Positions 41,078 through 51,028 of a DNA stretch of 64,000 nucleotides are shown piece by piece (the stretch's first letter is position 1; every line of letters starts with the position of its first letter). A model generated the notes under the pieces. It had not been told where the DNA came from, did no database searches, and saw nothing but the letters and a program-made list of their open reading frames with translations. Source of the DNA: Nicoletella semolina. Lineage in GTDB: Bacteria; Pseudomonadota; Gammaproteobacteria; Enterobacterales; Pasteurellaceae. Where the stretch lies: NCBI RefSeq assembly GCF_004345745.1, contig NZ_SLXJ01000006.1, positions 1-64,000 on the forward strand, written 5' to 3'. A program made the translations under genes and the position numbers.

Positions 41078-42613
41078 TTAATCAATTGGCGGCACGTAAG
41101 TGCCGTTGGCAATCGAATCTTTAATCCGATTTGCCTCATTGAGTACCAGTGTCAACAATGCTTTCACATTTTCTAATGTTGCAATTGGACTTAGGGTGGT
41201 CATTTTCAGTGATTGTTTATCACCGACTTTGGTGACGCCGATGTTTGCTTCGCCACGAGCAAAAAGTTCATCTGCCACGTTTTGATTGAGTGTATCTAGC
41301 CATTCTGCTGGATAGCCTTTGGGCACAACACGGAATAAGACAGAGGCAAATTGGCTTGGTACGAGCATCTCTAGCTCATCAGCCATATTAATATAATTTT
41401 CCACCTCTTTGGTGAGTTTTACGCCGTGATCAATCATTGAAGCGTAGAGATCTTCGCCGAGTGCCTCTACGGTGAACCACAATTTTAATGCGTCAAAACG
41501 GCGAGTAGTTTGGAGCGATTTCGCCACCAAGTTTGGCACGCCGTGTGCTTCGTCATATTCGGAATTGAGATAATCTGCCTTGTAATCCATAAAACGATAA
41601 TTTTCTGCCTCTTTGAGCAAAAATGCCCCACACGAAATACTCTGGAAATAATGTTTATGAAAATCAAGCGTAATCGAATCTGCTTCTTCAATGCCGTCTA
41701 GCAAATGACGGAAATCTTTTGACAGCAACAACGCTCCCCCCCATGCTGCATCAATATGTAGCCACGCACCATAGGTATGGGTAATCTCACGGATTTTTTT
41801 GATGTCGTCAATTGCCCCTGCATCGGTGGTGCCAGCTGTTGCCACTACGCAAGCAATAATGTTGCCACTAGCGGTCAAATCCGCCATCATTTTTGCAAGT
41901 GCCTCCGTGTCCATTTGTGCATTGTCGTTACAAGGCACGGTGATGACGGATTGAAAACCCATTCCCATCATCGCCATATTCTTTTGGACGGAAAAGTGTG
42001 CGTTTTCCGAACAGATGACTTTAACTTTTGTCATCGCTTCTGCTGGAATACCATCACGTTGTACTGACCATTCCGAGCCATCTGCATTTTGCCAATGTTT
42101 CGCTATCGCCCAATCACGAGCCAACATCACGCCCATTAGATTTGACTGCGTACCGCCAGAGGTAAAAACCCCTGATGTGCCTTGGCCATATCCTACCTTT
42201 TGGCGTAACCAATTAATTAAATGCTCTTCCATAATTGAGCCTGCTGGACTTTGATCCCAAGAATCCATTGACTGATTGGTCGCATTAATCAGCACTTCGG
42301 CAATTTGGCTGGCAACCATTGTTGGACAATGTAGGTGAGCTAATGAATGTGGGTGATGGACTTTGAGGCTTGGCTTAAGAAAAATTTCAACTAAATTTTC
42401 AAGTGCATTTTGGACGCCCACACCTTCCTTTGATGGTGAAAAGTTCTCGATCAATCCTCGCATTTGTCGAATTGAACCGCCTGTGTACATTTTTTCATTT
42501 TTTAGCCAAGCACTAACCGCTTGCACCGCCTCTGCCATTGCCTGCTCATAATCTGCAATTGACTGAGGATCGTTACAGAAAAGGGCTTGTTTGTGTTTTG
42601 AAATATCTGTCAT
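41078..42613 (-). CDS. ddc: L-2,4-diaminobutyrate decarboxylase
   Basis: A 511-residue PLP enzyme of the group II decarboxylases, converting L-2,4-diaminobutyrate to 1,3-diaminopropane. The PLP lysine is in [13 protein letters not shown]; the substrate-side part is [13 protein letters not shown] and GGTQSNLMG binds phosphate. It follows dat on the same strand, the known order in Haemophilus relatives. 1,3-diaminopropane is the main polyamine of many Pasteurellaceae. Full length. Confidence 0.93.
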   Translation of the reverse strand: MTDISKHKQALFCNDPQSIADYEQAMAEAVQAVSAWLKNEKMYTGGSIRQMRGLIENFSPSKEGVGVQNALENLVEIFLKPSLKVHHPHSLAHLHCPTMVASQIAEVLINATNQSMDSWDQSPAGSIMEEHLINWLRQKVGYGQGTSGVFTSGGTQSNLMGVMLARDWAIAKHWQNADGSEWSVQRDGIPAEAMTKVKVICSENAHFSVQKNMAMMGMGFQSVITVPCNDNAQMDTEALAKMMADLTASGNIIACVVATAGTTDAGAIDDIKKIREITHTYGAWLHIDAAWGGALLLSKDFRHLLDGIEEADSITLDFHKHYFQSISCGAFLLKEAENYRFMDYKADYLNSEYDEAHGVPNLVAKSLQTTRRFDALKLWFTVEALGEDLYASMIDHGVKLTKEVENYINMADELEMLVPSQFASVLFRVVPKGYPAEWLDTLNQNVADELFARGEANIGVTKVGDKQSLKMTTLSPIATLENVKALLTLVLNEANRIKDSIANGTYVPPID

Positions 42614-42733
42614 GTTCTATTGTCCGTATTTTGTAGGGATACACAGCGTGTGTCTTTGTTTGAAATTTAGGACGCAAGCATTGCGTCCCTACATTCATTC
42701 CGATATAACAAAGGTGGGTATTCTTGCCACCCT

Positions 42734-42780
42734 GCGAGCGGTCATATTTTGCCATTTTTTTACAAAAAGCGACCGCTTGC
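42734..42780. repeat. Inverted pair of uptake signals between dat and ddc
   Basis: GCGAGCGGTC (42734-42743) and GACCGCTTGC (42771-42780) face each other, nine of ten bases paired, around a T-rich loop. It sits four bases after the dat stop and may serve as a terminator or mRNA-processing hairpin. Confidence 0.75.
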
Positions 42781-42784
42781 TTAA

Positions 42785-44149
42785 TTAGCCACGCACCGCT
42801 TTCATGGCATCTGCGATAGATTGCTTGAAACGTTTGATCATTTCTTCACATTCCGCTTGCGAGATATTAACTGCACAAAGCACACGCACCACATTGCCGC
42901 CACGTCCGCCACGCTCTAACAGCAATTTGTTATCAAAGCAGGCTTTTTGGATTGCAACTGCTAATTCTCCGTCAGCAGGGAAGGCACCTGTGCGATCGGC
43001 AGACTGACGGTCATCTACAATATCAAGGCCTAGCATTAACCCTTTACCACGCACATTGCCAATGCAAGGGAATTCAGTGGATAACGCTTGTAGTGCGGAT
43101 TTTAAATACTCGCCACGATCTTGGGCATTTTGTGCGAGATTTTCTTCACGCATCACTTTTAATGAAGCATAACCTGTTGCCATTGCTAACTGGTTCCCAC
43201 GGAATGTACCAGTGTGCCCAGCAGGCTGCCACGCATCAAATTCTTTTTTAATCGCTAACACAGCTAATGGTAAACTTCCGCCGACTGCTTTTGACATCAC
43301 CACAATATCAGGTTGAATGCTGGCATGCTCAAAGGCAAACATTTTTCCTGAACGACAAAAACCAGCTTGCACTTCATCAACAATCATTAAAATGCCGTGC
43401 TTTTGCGTAACTTCACGCACTTTTTGTAAGAAGCTGATCGGAGCAGGCACAACCCCACCTTCGCCTTGAATAGCTTCTAAAATAACTGCTGCAGGTTTTA
43501 CCACGCCGCTCTCAACATCTTCAATAAAATTCTCAAAATAATGCTCAACCGCTTTCGCCCCAGCTTCACCACCGATACCAAATGGACAGCGATATTCGTG
43601 TGGGTATGGCATAAATTGGACACCAGCCATCAAATTTTGTACTGCATTTTTGGCACTTAAATTGCCAGTCATAGATAGCGAACCATGCGTCATACCATGG
43701 TAGCCGCCAGAAAAGGAGATGACATTGCCACGCCCTGTGTAAGTTTTGGCAAGTTTCACCGCCGCTTCTGTACCATCAGCACCAGTGGGTCCACAGAACT
43801 GTAAGCAATACTCATCTTTGGGGAAGAAAGAGAGCAATTCTGCAGTAAATGCATCTTTTAATGGTGTAGTTAAGTCAAGGGTATGCAACGGCAAGCCGCT
43901 AGTCAAAACATCTTGAATCGCCTCAACGACTGCAGGGTGATTATGTCCTAAAGCTAACGTACCTGCTCCTGCTAAGAAATCAAGATATTCATTGCCTTCA
44001 ACGTCGGTAACCCAACATCCTTGTGCTTTAGCAATGGCTAAAGGTAGCTTGCGTGGGTAGCTACGAACATTTGATTCCATTTCATTTTGACGTTGCAGGT
44101 AATAAGCATTCGTTGCTTGTGAGACAGGATTAACTGGAATTTTTATCAT
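42785..44149 (-). CDS. dat: Diaminobutyrate-2-oxoglutarate aminotransferase
   Basis: A 454-residue class III PLP aminotransferase that makes 2,4-diaminobutyrate from aspartate semialdehyde. The PLP lysine is in [15 protein letters not shown], the Asp of the cofactor pocket in [18 protein letters not shown] 44147-44149 gives the length known for the H. influenzae enzyme; an ATG six codons earlier (44167) overlaps the stop of a possible leader peptide. No strong ribosome site is seen for either start. Followed by ddc. Confidence 0.92.
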   Translation of the reverse strand: MIKIPVNPVSQATNAYYLQRQNEMESNVRSYPRKLPLAIAKAQGCWVTDVEGNEYLDFLAGAGTLALGHNHPAVVEAIQDVLTSGLPLHTLDLTTPLKDAFTAELLSFFPKDEYCLQFCGPTGADGTEAAVKLAKTYTGRGNVISFSGGYHGMTHGSLSMTGNLSAKNAVQNLMAGVQFMPYPHEYRCPFGIGGEAGAKAVEHYFENFIEDVESGVVKPAAVILEAIQGEGGVVPAPISFLQKVREVTQKHGILMIVDEVQAGFCRSGKMFAFEHASIQPDIVVMSKAVGGSLPLAVLAIKKEFDAWQPAGHTGTFRGNQLAMATGYASLKVMREENLAQNAQDRGEYLKSALQALSTEFPCIGNVRGKGLMLGLDIVDDRQSADRTGAFPADGELAVAIQKACFDNKLLLERGGRGGNVVRVLCAVNISQAECEEMIKRFKQSIADAMKAVRG

Positions 44150-44163
44150 GGTTAGATAGACCT

Positions 44164-44250
44164 TCATAAAGAGGTTAAAAAAATAAGTCGGGTGCCTTGC
44201 GGAGGAAGCCTAAGCTCTCGAATTCTAAAAAACTCGGTGCCTTGGGGCAT
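44164..44250 (-). CDS. Possible leader peptide of dat
   Basis: A 28-codon frame (begins [18 protein letters not shown]) whose TGA overlaps the upstream in-frame ATG of dat as ATGA. It has an internal duplication, PQGT at residues 2-5 and 17-20, because the DNA carries two copies of CAAGGCACC followed by T runs. The ribosome site is weak (GCGAG). It may be a translated leader that controls polyamine synthesis, or a chance frame over a structured leader RNA. Confidence 0.3.
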   Translation of the reverse strand: MPQGTEFFRIRELRLPPQGTRLIFLTSL

Positions 44251-44577
44251 TTTGACTCGCTACTTATTAAAAAAAGCGTTGCAGCTTTTTTGTGTTGTCT
44301 ACCTCAAGCATAGGATAAGCTGGGAGACGCTCAAACGTTGTTATATAAGTTGTTAAATAGATTGTTGTAATAAAAAACAGCTCTACATACATAGCCATAT
44401 TTGAGGCGGCACATAGTACCGAATTTCTACAGAAAAGAAAGAGATTTATATTAAAAATTAGAAGCTATTTTTGATGACTGCTGAGATTTTGATTTTACAC
44501 ACAACTTGTATTTGACAAAAGGCTACTAATGTAAGCAATCTGTAGCAATACATATACATGACGTAGAGAGTAAAAAG
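44251..44577. other. Intergenic region upstream of dat
   Basis: Holds no gene that I can support. In the dat direction the leader has a strong hairpin (GTCT-CC-AGC / GCT-GAGG-AGAC, 44290-44325) and AAAAAAGC / GCTTTTTT (44265-44290), the latter terminator-like. This arrangement suggests attenuation of dat-ddc, but no known riboswitch class was matched. Confidence 0.4.
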
Positions 44578-45324
44578 TTATTTTTGATGAGATAAATAAA
44601 CATCAAAGCGGTGGTTTTTTGTTGTTTGGCTAAAGTCAGGTTTTTGATTTGCGAGAAATGCGGCGTAATCGGGTCGTTTGACGACAACTCGTTTATAAGC
44701 TAATTTTTTCGCAGGGGGAAATAGGGTATCTGCATCTAAATCCGCTCCAACAAGATGCTGAAAAACCCTCATCTCTTTTTTTACTAATGCACTTTTCTGT
44801 TTATGTGGATACATTGGGTCAAGATAGACGACATCTGCTTTTTTACTAGAATCCAACAATGCAATATTTCCCATTGGTGATAAGGTCATTCGTTGTTGCA
44901 TAAATTCGCCAATTTCACTATCACAATAAGCACGCTGTAAGCCATCTTCTAGTAATGCACAGACGACAGGGTTACGTTCTACTAGTAGGACGTTACAGCC
45001 AATGCTAGCTAATACAAAAGCATCTCTACCTAATCCTGCAGTAGCATCAATGACACTTGGAAAATGATTACCTTTCACCCCTATTGCCTTCGCAACAGCT
45101 TCGGCTCGACCGCCGCCAAATTTACGGCGGTGTGCCATTGCTCCATTTACAAAATCAACGGCTATCGAGCCAAGTTTAGGCTCATCAAGTTTGCGTAACT
45201 CTAGTCGCTCTTTCGTGAGGACTAAAGCGAGTGTTGCCGTATCATTATGTATGAGTTGCCACTTATGGCAAAGTGCTAAAAATTTGCCATCATCGTCGGT
45301 TTCATTCACTAATTGCACTGTCAT
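44578..45324 (-). CDS. rsmJ: 16S rRNA (guanine-1516-N2)-methyltransferase
   Basis: A 248-residue SAM-dependent methyltransferase. Motif I is [15 protein letters not shown], the acidic motif [11 protein letters not shown], and the catalytic segment [20 protein letters not shown] is diagnostic of RsmJ. I chose ATG 45322-45324; an upstream ATG at 45351 would start inside a strong hairpin. Same strand as mscS upstream. Complete. Confidence 0.93.
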   Translation of the reverse strand: MTVQLVNETDDDGKFLALCHKWQLIHNDTATLALVLTKERLELRKLDEPKLGSIAVDFVNGAMAHRRKFGGGRAEAVAKAIGVKGNHFPSVIDATAGLGRDAFVLASIGCNVLLVERNPVVCALLEDGLQRAYCDSEIGEFMQQRMTLSPMGNIALLDSSKKADVVYLDPMYPHKQKSALVKKEMRVFQHLVGADLDADTLFPPAKKLAYKRVVVKRPDYAAFLANQKPDFSQTTKNHRFDVYLSHQK

Positions 45325-45342
45325 TTTAGATCTCGAATTAGG

Positions 45343-45374
45343 TTTAAACACCCACTTGTTTATGGGTGTTTAAA
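45343..45374. terminator. Hairpin between mscS and rsmJ
   Basis: Perfect 12-base inverted repeat TTTAAACACCCA / TGGGTGTTTAAA. It lacks a T run beyond the stem, but the arm ends are T-rich, so it is probably the mscS terminator. Confidence 0.6.
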
Positions 45375-45386
45375 AGTCCGTGCGTA

Positions 45387-46313
45387 TTATTTTTGTTCTT
45401 TCTTTTCAATCTTAATCATTTGATCTTCTGGGAAATGCAAATCTAGCTGATTGTACGGAATGCCAATATTTGCATTATCGAATGCTATTTTGATTTTTTC
45501 TAGAATGTCATAGTGAACAGACCAATAGTTGTTGGTTTGTACCCAAGGGCGAACGAAGAGCTGTACACTATTTGCAGCTAATGCTCCCACAGCAACAAGT
45601 GGCTCGGGTTGATTTAACACTCGTTCATCTTCAGCTAAGATTTGTTGTACAATGGTTTTAGCTTGTTCAATATCTGCCTCGTAGCTGATGTCTAGAATAA
45701 AATCAATACGACGAGTTTCATTGCGAGAGTAGTTTGTAATGCTATCACTAAATACTTTGCCATTTGGAACAAGAATCGTTTTATTATCACCTGTACGCAG
45801 TTCTAGCATCAATAACCCCATTTGTAATACTGACCCAGATACGCTACCCGCCTCAATAAAATCGCCTTTATTGAATGGTTTAAAGATTAAAATCATCACG
45901 CCAGCAGCAAAATTTTGTAATGAATTTTGTAATGCTAAACCGATAGCAAGACCTGCCGCACCAATTAATGCCACAAGAGAACTGGTGTTAATGCCGAGTT
46001 GAGAAAGTGATGCGATAACAACGATCAATAAGAATAAGAAATAAGCGATAGAAGTAACAAAACTTTTTAACATTGCATCTTCACTTGATAAAAAGACTGC
46101 TTTTCCGATTAAGCGGCTAAGTACTCTTGCCAAATATCTTCCTACTACAAAAATAGCAATCGCAATCAAAATTTTCGTACCGTATGGAATAATCCAATCG
46201 TTAAGTAGTGTAGAAAAGCTAAAGTCTTCGCTATTTTTTATGACTTTAGAAATTGCTTGTGTAACATCAATCTGAGAGGTTTTTTCTGTGGTTTGAGTGG
46301 CGGTTTCAGTCAT
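45387..46313 (-). CDS. mscS: Small-conductance mechanosensitive channel
   Basis: A 308-residue channel protecting from hypo-osmotic shock. Three membrane segments; the pore helix TM3 is AGLAIGLALQNSLQNFAAGV followed by the hinge and MILIFKPFNKGDFIEAG. The cytoplasmic beta domain contains ILVPNGKVFSDSITNYS. AAGGA precedes the start. Same strand as rsmJ. Confidence 0.93.
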   Translation of the reverse strand: MTETATQTTEKTSQIDVTQAISKVIKNSEDFSFSTLLNDWIIPYGTKILIAIAIFVVGRYLARVLSRLIGKAVFLSSEDAMLKSFVTSIAYFLFLLIVVIASLSQLGINTSSLVALIGAAGLAIGLALQNSLQNFAAGVMILIFKPFNKGDFIEAGSVSGSVLQMGLLMLELRTGDNKTILVPNGKVFSDSITNYSRNETRRIDFILDISYEADIEQAKTIVQQILAEDERVLNQPEPLVAVGALAANSVQLFVRPWVQTNNYWSVHYDILEKIKIAFDNANIGIPYNQLDLHFPEDQMIKIEKKEQK

Positions 46314-46483
46314 TTTATATCCTTGTTTAAATTAAAAATTGGCTCTCATTCTAACACAACTTAGTTGCAAAATTTATGTTAATATTCTATGCGAAAATTT
46401 TCCAAAAATATGACAGTAACGGTAAGTGATAATATAACTAGATAATTGAACGAATAGTGCAATAACAATAGCGGTCTAAAAAA

Positions 46484-47467
46484 ATGATAAATTTTGAAAA
46501 AAAAATAAGCTCTGAAAAAATAATAAATGCCAGCGTACAATTTTTTACGATTTGCGATGATGAGGCTGGGCAACGTCTAGACAATTTTTTGCTAAATAAG
46601 TTAAAAGGTGTGCCAAAGAGCTTAATCTATCGCATTGTTCGCAAGGGGGAAGTGCGTGTAAATAAGGGCAGAAGCCAGCCAGCTTACAAGCTGCAAGAAG
46701 ATGATGTCGTGCGAGTGCCGCCTGTGCGTGTTGCAGAAAAAAATGAGGCACCGATTTCGGTCAAATTAACTAAGGTGGCAGCACTTGAGAAACATATTCT
46801 ATATGAAGATGATGTCATACTTGTGATCAATAAGCCTTCGGGGATTGCGGTACACGGTGGTAGTGGGTTGAATTTTGGTGTGATAGAGGCATTAAGAGCG
46901 TTACGACCTCAAGCAAAATTCCTTGAATTAGTTCATCGCATTGACCGTGATACTTCAGGTATCCTTTTGGTCGCAAAAAAACGCTCAGCACTGCGGAATT
47001 TACACGAACAGTTACGAGAAAAAACCGTCAAGAAAGAGTATCTTGCGTTGGTACGAGGACAATGGCAATCGCATGTAAAAGTGATCAAAGCTCCACTATT
47101 AAAGAATGAATTGGCAAGTGGCGAGCGTATTGTGAAAGTCAATGAAGCAGGTAAGCCATCTGAAACTCGTTTTAGCATTGAAGAGCGTTATATAAATGCA
47201 ACTTTAATCAAGGCCTCGCCAGTAACAGGTCGGACTCACCAAATTCGTGTACATACCCAATATGCTGGACACCCCATTGCATTAGATGATAAATATGGCG
47301 ACAGTGAATTTGATCAAAAAATGAAAGATGTGGGCTTACAGCGTTTATTTCTTCACGCTTACGCTATTCGTATTGAACACCCCAAAACAGGTGAGCCAAT
47401 GGTCATTACCGCTCCGTTAGACAGCACCTTAAAATCCGTTATCGCCACATTAAGAGCAGAGCGATAA
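46484..47467 (+). CDS. rluC: 23S rRNA pseudouridine synthase C
   Basis: A 327-residue enzyme forming pseudouridines 955, 2504 and 2580. N-terminal S4 RNA-binding domain (RLDNFLLNKLKGVPKSLIYR, VRKGEVRVN) and the catalytic motif HRIDRDTSGILLV with its Asp. The first 20 residues are longer and very lysine-rich. It is divergent from mscS and followed by folP 35 bases later on the same strand. Confidence 0.92.
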   Translation: MINFEKKISSEKIINASVQFFTICDDEAGQRLDNFLLNKLKGVPKSLIYRIVRKGEVRVNKGRSQPAYKLQEDDVVRVPPVRVAEKNEAPISVKLTKVAALEKHILYEDDVILVINKPSGIAVHGGSGLNFGVIEALRALRPQAKFLELVHRIDRDTSGILLVAKKRSALRNLHEQLREKTVKKEYLALVRGQWQSHVKVIKAPLLKNELASGERIVKVNEAGKPSETRFSIEERYINATLIKASPVTGRTHQIRVHTQYAGHPIALDDKYGDSEFDQKMKDVGLQRLFLHAYAIRIEHPKTGEPMVITAPLDSTLKSVIATLRAER

Positions 47468-47502
47468 AAAGAAAAACTACACGATAAAACCTGAGCCATA
47501 AA

Positions 47503-48345
47503 ATGAAGATTCATTTCAAAAATTATCAACAAAGAGACCGCTTACTTGATCTCACACAACCCAACATTATGGGCATTTTGAATTTTACACCTGATTCATT
47601 TTCTGATTCAGGCAAATTTTTTAGCTTGGATAAGGCATTATTTCAAGTCGAAAAGATGATTAATGACGGAGCGAATATTATTGATATTGGAGGAGAATCA
47701 ACACGCCCTAATGCTGCCATCATTACATTAGAACAAGAACTAGAGCGGGTTGTGCCACTAGTTGAAGCTGTACGACAGCGTTTTGATTGCCTAATTTCGG
47801 TCGATAGTTCTAAAGCTGAAGTATTTAAACAATCTGCTATTGTTGGGGCGGATATTCTCAATGATGTGCGTGCTTTAACTGAGCCTAATGCGTTAAAAAC
47901 TGCGGTTGAACTCCAATTACCCGTCTGTTTAATGCATATGCAAGGCAATCCACAAACTATGCAGAACGCACCTTATTACGATAACGTAGTAGACGAGGTG
48001 GCAGCTTTTTTGAAAAGCCATCTTTACCATTGTCAGAAAGCAGGTATTTCCGAAAAAAATATTATTATTGATGTAGGGTTTGGTTTTGGTAAAAGTGTGC
48101 AACACAATTTCCAATTATTAAAACATCTCTCGACATTTACCGAATCAGGTTACCCTGTGCTAGTTGGCTTATCTCGTAAATCAATGATCGGTACGGTATT
48201 AGATAAACCAGTAGAGCAGCGTATGATTGGTTCTGTTACAGGTGCATTGCTAGCGGTGCAAAAAGGGGCAAAAATTGTACGAGTACACGATGTCGCTGAA
48301 ACAGCAGAGGCTCTAAAAATTTGGCAAGCAATGATGGAAGCCTAG
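47503..48345 (+). CDS. folP: Dihydropteroate synthase
   Basis: A 280-residue folate enzyme joining p-aminobenzoate to dihydropterin pyrophosphate; target of sulfonamides. Conserved parts: IMGILNFTPDSFSDSG (loop 1), IIDIGGESTRP (loop 2), VDSSKAEV, ILNDVRAL, and VGLSRKSMIG with the KxSR-like anion site. Normal length. In series with rluC and the ArsC-like gene. Confidence 0.95.
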   Translation: MKIHFKNYQQRDRLLDLTQPNIMGILNFTPDSFSDSGKFFSLDKALFQVEKMINDGANIIDIGGESTRPNAAIITLEQELERVVPLVEAVRQRFDCLISVDSSKAEVFKQSAIVGADILNDVRALTEPNALKTAVELQLPVCLMHMQGNPQTMQNAPYYDNVVDEVAAFLKSHLYHCQKAGISEKNIIIDVGFGFGKSVQHNFQLLKHLSTFTESGYPVLVGLSRKSMIGTVLDKPVEQRMIGSVTGALLAVQKGAKIVRVHDVAETAEALKIWQAMMEA

Positions 48346-48373
48346 TGTTTAAAACAGAAAATAAGGGAAAAAT

Positions 48374-48724
48374 ATGATTACAGTTTATGGTATTAAGAAT
48401 TGCGATACGGTTAAAAAAGCCTTGAAATGGCTAGCAGATAACAATATCGAACACGAACTACATGATTACCGTGTAAACGGCTTAACTATTGATTTTTTAC
48501 AGTGTGCAGAAATAGCATTTGGCTGGGAACAACTAATAAACAGACGTTCGACAACGTGGCGAAATTTAGATGAAACAGTAAAGCAAAATTTCAATCGTGA
48601 AAATGCATTACTAGTATTGATTGAACAACCGACATTAATTAAACGCCCAATTATTCTACAAGACGGTATCGCATTGATTGGTTTTGATGTTAAACAATAC
48701 GAAGAGACATTGTGTTTGGAATAG
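48374..48724 (+). CDS. ArsC/Spx-family protein YffB
   Basis: A 116-residue thioredoxin-fold protein with a single Cys near the start (VYGIKNCDTVKKALKWL), as in YffB, which resembles a glutathione-dependent thiol reductase and not a true arsenate reductase. It lies just upstream of dapE, as in other Pasteurellaceae and enterobacteria. Function unproven. AAGGGA precedes ATG. Confidence 0.85.
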   Translation: MITVYGIKNCDTVKKALKWLADNNIEHELHDYRVNGLTIDFLQCAEIAFGWEQLINRRSTTWRNLDETVKQNFNRENALLVLIEQPTLIKRPIILQDGIALIGFDVKQYEETLCLE

Positions 48725-48815
48725 GACGTAAGTGTTTTTGCTCTCATCTTGTACTTACTCTTAAATGTGGGAAAGACAGATTGGCTAGCTAATCAGCATA
48801 GAAAAAAGGAATAGT

Positions 48816-49946
48816 ATGAAACAAACCATCATTGAGCTTGCTCAAACCCTTATCCACCGCCCTTCCATCAGCCCGAATGACGAGGGGTGCCAGAAATTAA
48901 TAGCTGAACGATTGGAAAAACAAGGTTTTAGTATTGAATGGCTACCTTTTGGCAATACGCTAAATTTATGGGCAAAACACGGTACAGGTGAGCCTGTGAT
49001 AGCTTTTGCTGGACACACTGATGTTGTACCCGTTGGCGATGAAAGCCAATGGAATTATCCTCCTTTTGATGCCAAAATTGTTGATAACTTGCTGTACGGA
49101 CGAGGAGCGGCGGATATGAAAGGTTCTTTATCTGCAATGGTAGTTGCCGCAGAAGAATTTGTAAAAGCCAACCCAAACCACCAAGGGACTATTGCACTGC
49201 TTATCACCTCTGATGAGGAAGCTGCTGCAAAAGATGGGACAGTGAAAGTCGTGGAAACGCTTATGGCACGAGGTGAGCCGATTCACTATTGTATAGTGGG
49301 TGAGCCATCAAGTAACGAGCAGCTGGGTGATATCGTAAAGAATGGTCGGCGAGGATCAATCACTGCAGAGTTGCATATTAAAGGCGTGCAAGGGCACGTT
49401 GCTTACCCACATTTAGCAACGAACCCAATACATAAATCACTTGCTTTTTTAAACGAATTAACCACCTATCAATGGGATAATGGTAACGAATTTTTCCCAC
49501 CTACTAGCCTACAAATTGCCAATATCCACGCAGGTACAGGCAGTAATAATGTCATTCCTGCTGAGCTTTATGTGCAATTTAATTTACGTTATTGTACTGA
49601 AATTAGTGATATCTTCATTCAAGAAAAAGTTTCTGAATTGCTCAATAAATATGAGCTAGAACACGAAATTAGCTGGCATTTATCAGGTAAGCCATTTTTA
49701 TCAGGCAAAGGAAAACTAGTTAATGCAACCATACAAGCGGTTAAAAGTGTGGCAAAAATTACACCACGCTTAGACACAGGCGGCGGTACATCAGATGGAC
49801 GTTTTATTGCATTAATGGGAGCGGAAGTGGTGGAATTCGGACCACTTAATTGCACAATCCATAAAGTCAATGAATGTATAGATGTGAATGATTTAGCCAA
49901 ATGTGGCGAAATATATAAACAGATTTTGGTGAGATTATTATTGTAA
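48816..49946 (+). CDS. dapE: Succinyl-diaminopimelate desuccinylase
   Basis: A 376-residue zinc enzyme of lysine and peptidoglycan synthesis. Metal ligands are in [24 protein letters not shown], the catalytic Glu in [12 protein letters not shown], the next in VGEPSS and the last His in [19 protein letters not shown] precedes the ATG. Normal length; convergent with secF. Confidence 0.96.
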   Translation: MKQTIIELAQTLIHRPSISPNDEGCQKLIAERLEKQGFSIEWLPFGNTLNLWAKHGTGEPVIAFAGHTDVVPVGDESQWNYPPFDAKIVDNLLYGRGAADMKGSLSAMVVAAEEFVKANPNHQGTIALLITSDEEAAAKDGTVKVVETLMARGEPIHYCIVGEPSSNEQLGDIVKNGRRGSITAELHIKGVQGHVAYPHLATNPIHKSLAFLNELTTYQWDNGNEFFPPTSLQIANIHAGTGSNNVIPAELYVQFNLRYCTEISDIFIQEKVSELLNKYELEHEISWHLSGKPFLSGKGKLVNATIQAVKSVAKITPRLDTGGGTSDGRFIALMGAEVVEFGPLNCTIHKVNECIDVNDLAKCGEIYKQILVRLLL

Positions 49947-49993
49947 ATTTTTTATTGACTACTCCAGAAATCGGAGAATAGAAGGCAATGAAA

Positions 49994-50019
49994 TCCCCTA
50001 CACTTTAGAAGTGAGGGGA
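49994..50019. terminator. Hairpin between dapE and secF
   Basis: TCCCCTACACTT and AAGTGAGGGGA form a stem with one mismatch. It lies between the convergent gene ends and probably stops transcription from both sides, though the T runs are poor. Confidence 0.55.
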
Positions 50020-50043
50020 AATTGAGATGGAGTTAATCTACTA

Positions 50044-51018
50044 TCAATAATGAGAGAGAGAATCTTGATCTTGCCCTTCTTTTTCTACGACAGGCTGTAT
50101 CATATGTTCTCGTTCCAGTCCAAGCTGTAGTGCAAGCCCTACTGCGACATAAATAGATGAATAAGTGCCAAAACCAATTCCAATTAGCAACGCCAAAGAG
50201 AAACTATGCAAGGTTGGACCGCCTAGCCAGTACAAGGCAAATACAACAAAAAGTGTGGTAACGGAAGTCATTAAAGTACGAGACAGTGTTTGGCTTAATG
50301 ATACATCAATTACCTCTGCTGGGCTTGCTCGGCGTATTTTAGGAAAATTTTCTCGTACTCGGTCAAACACTACGATACTATCATTGAGAGAATAACCTAC
50401 TACCGATAAAATAGCGGCAACAAAGGTAAGATCAATTTCTATTTGTAGAAATGAAAAAAGTCCAATAGTAACCATTACATCGTGAAAGAGTGCCAAGATT
50501 CCACCAACAGCTAAACGCCATTCAAAACGAACTCCCACATAAAGTAGTAGCATACCTAACGTCGCAAGTGTGGCATAAATCGCCCCTTGAGTCAGTTCTT
50601 CTCCTACATTTGGTCCAACAAACTCAATACTTTGAATTTTTGCACCTGTATCAATATGTTGGTGGATAAGATCCATCACTTTGTTGCCAAGTGTCATATC
50701 ACCTGCTGATGCGGGTAGGCGAATCATTATATCTTTTTGTCCACCAAACGTCTGTACCAAAGCACTGTGATAGCCATTTTCATCAAGCATTGTGCGAATT
50801 TTATTTAAATCAGCCGCTTGAGAGAAATTCGTCTCAATGACGGTGCCTCCAGTAAAATCTAATCCCCAGTTAAACCCCTTAGTTGCAATACAAAATATGC
50901 AAAGGAGCGTAACAATGATAGAAAATCCAAATGCGATAAAACGATACCGCATAAAAGGGATCAATTTGTAAGGCAATTTAATCTCTGAAAGCGATTGTGC
51001 TGCTGTTTTTATTGTCAT
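50044..51018 (-). CDS. secF: Protein translocase subunit SecF
   Basis: A 324-residue membrane protein with six segments, driving late export steps with SecD. Family parts are GLDFTGGTVIE, SLNDSIVVFDRVREN and SRTLMTSVTTLFVV. It starts 10 bases after secD with AAGAGG before the ATG. C-terminal tail is acidic. Complete. Confidence 0.95.
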   Translation of the reverse strand: MTIKTAAQSLSEIKLPYKLIPFMRYRFIAFGFSIIVTLLCIFCIATKGFNWGLDFTGGTVIETNFSQAADLNKIRTMLDENGYHSALVQTFGGQKDIMIRLPASAGDMTLGNKVMDLIHQHIDTGAKIQSIEFVGPNVGEELTQGAIYATLATLGMLLLYVGVRFEWRLAVGGILALFHDVMVTIGLFSFLQIEIDLTFVAAILSVVGYSLNDSIVVFDRVRENFPKIRRASPAEVIDVSLSQTLSRTLMTSVTTLFVVFALYWLGGPTLHSFSLALLIGIGFGTYSSIYVAVGLALQLGLEREHMIQPVVEKEGQDQDSLSHY

Positions 51019-51028
51019 TTTATGCCTC

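Noticed and set aside
44251-44400. Lysine riboswitch before dat
   Set aside because: The leader folds into several hairpins but lacks the conserved five-helix L-box core sequences.
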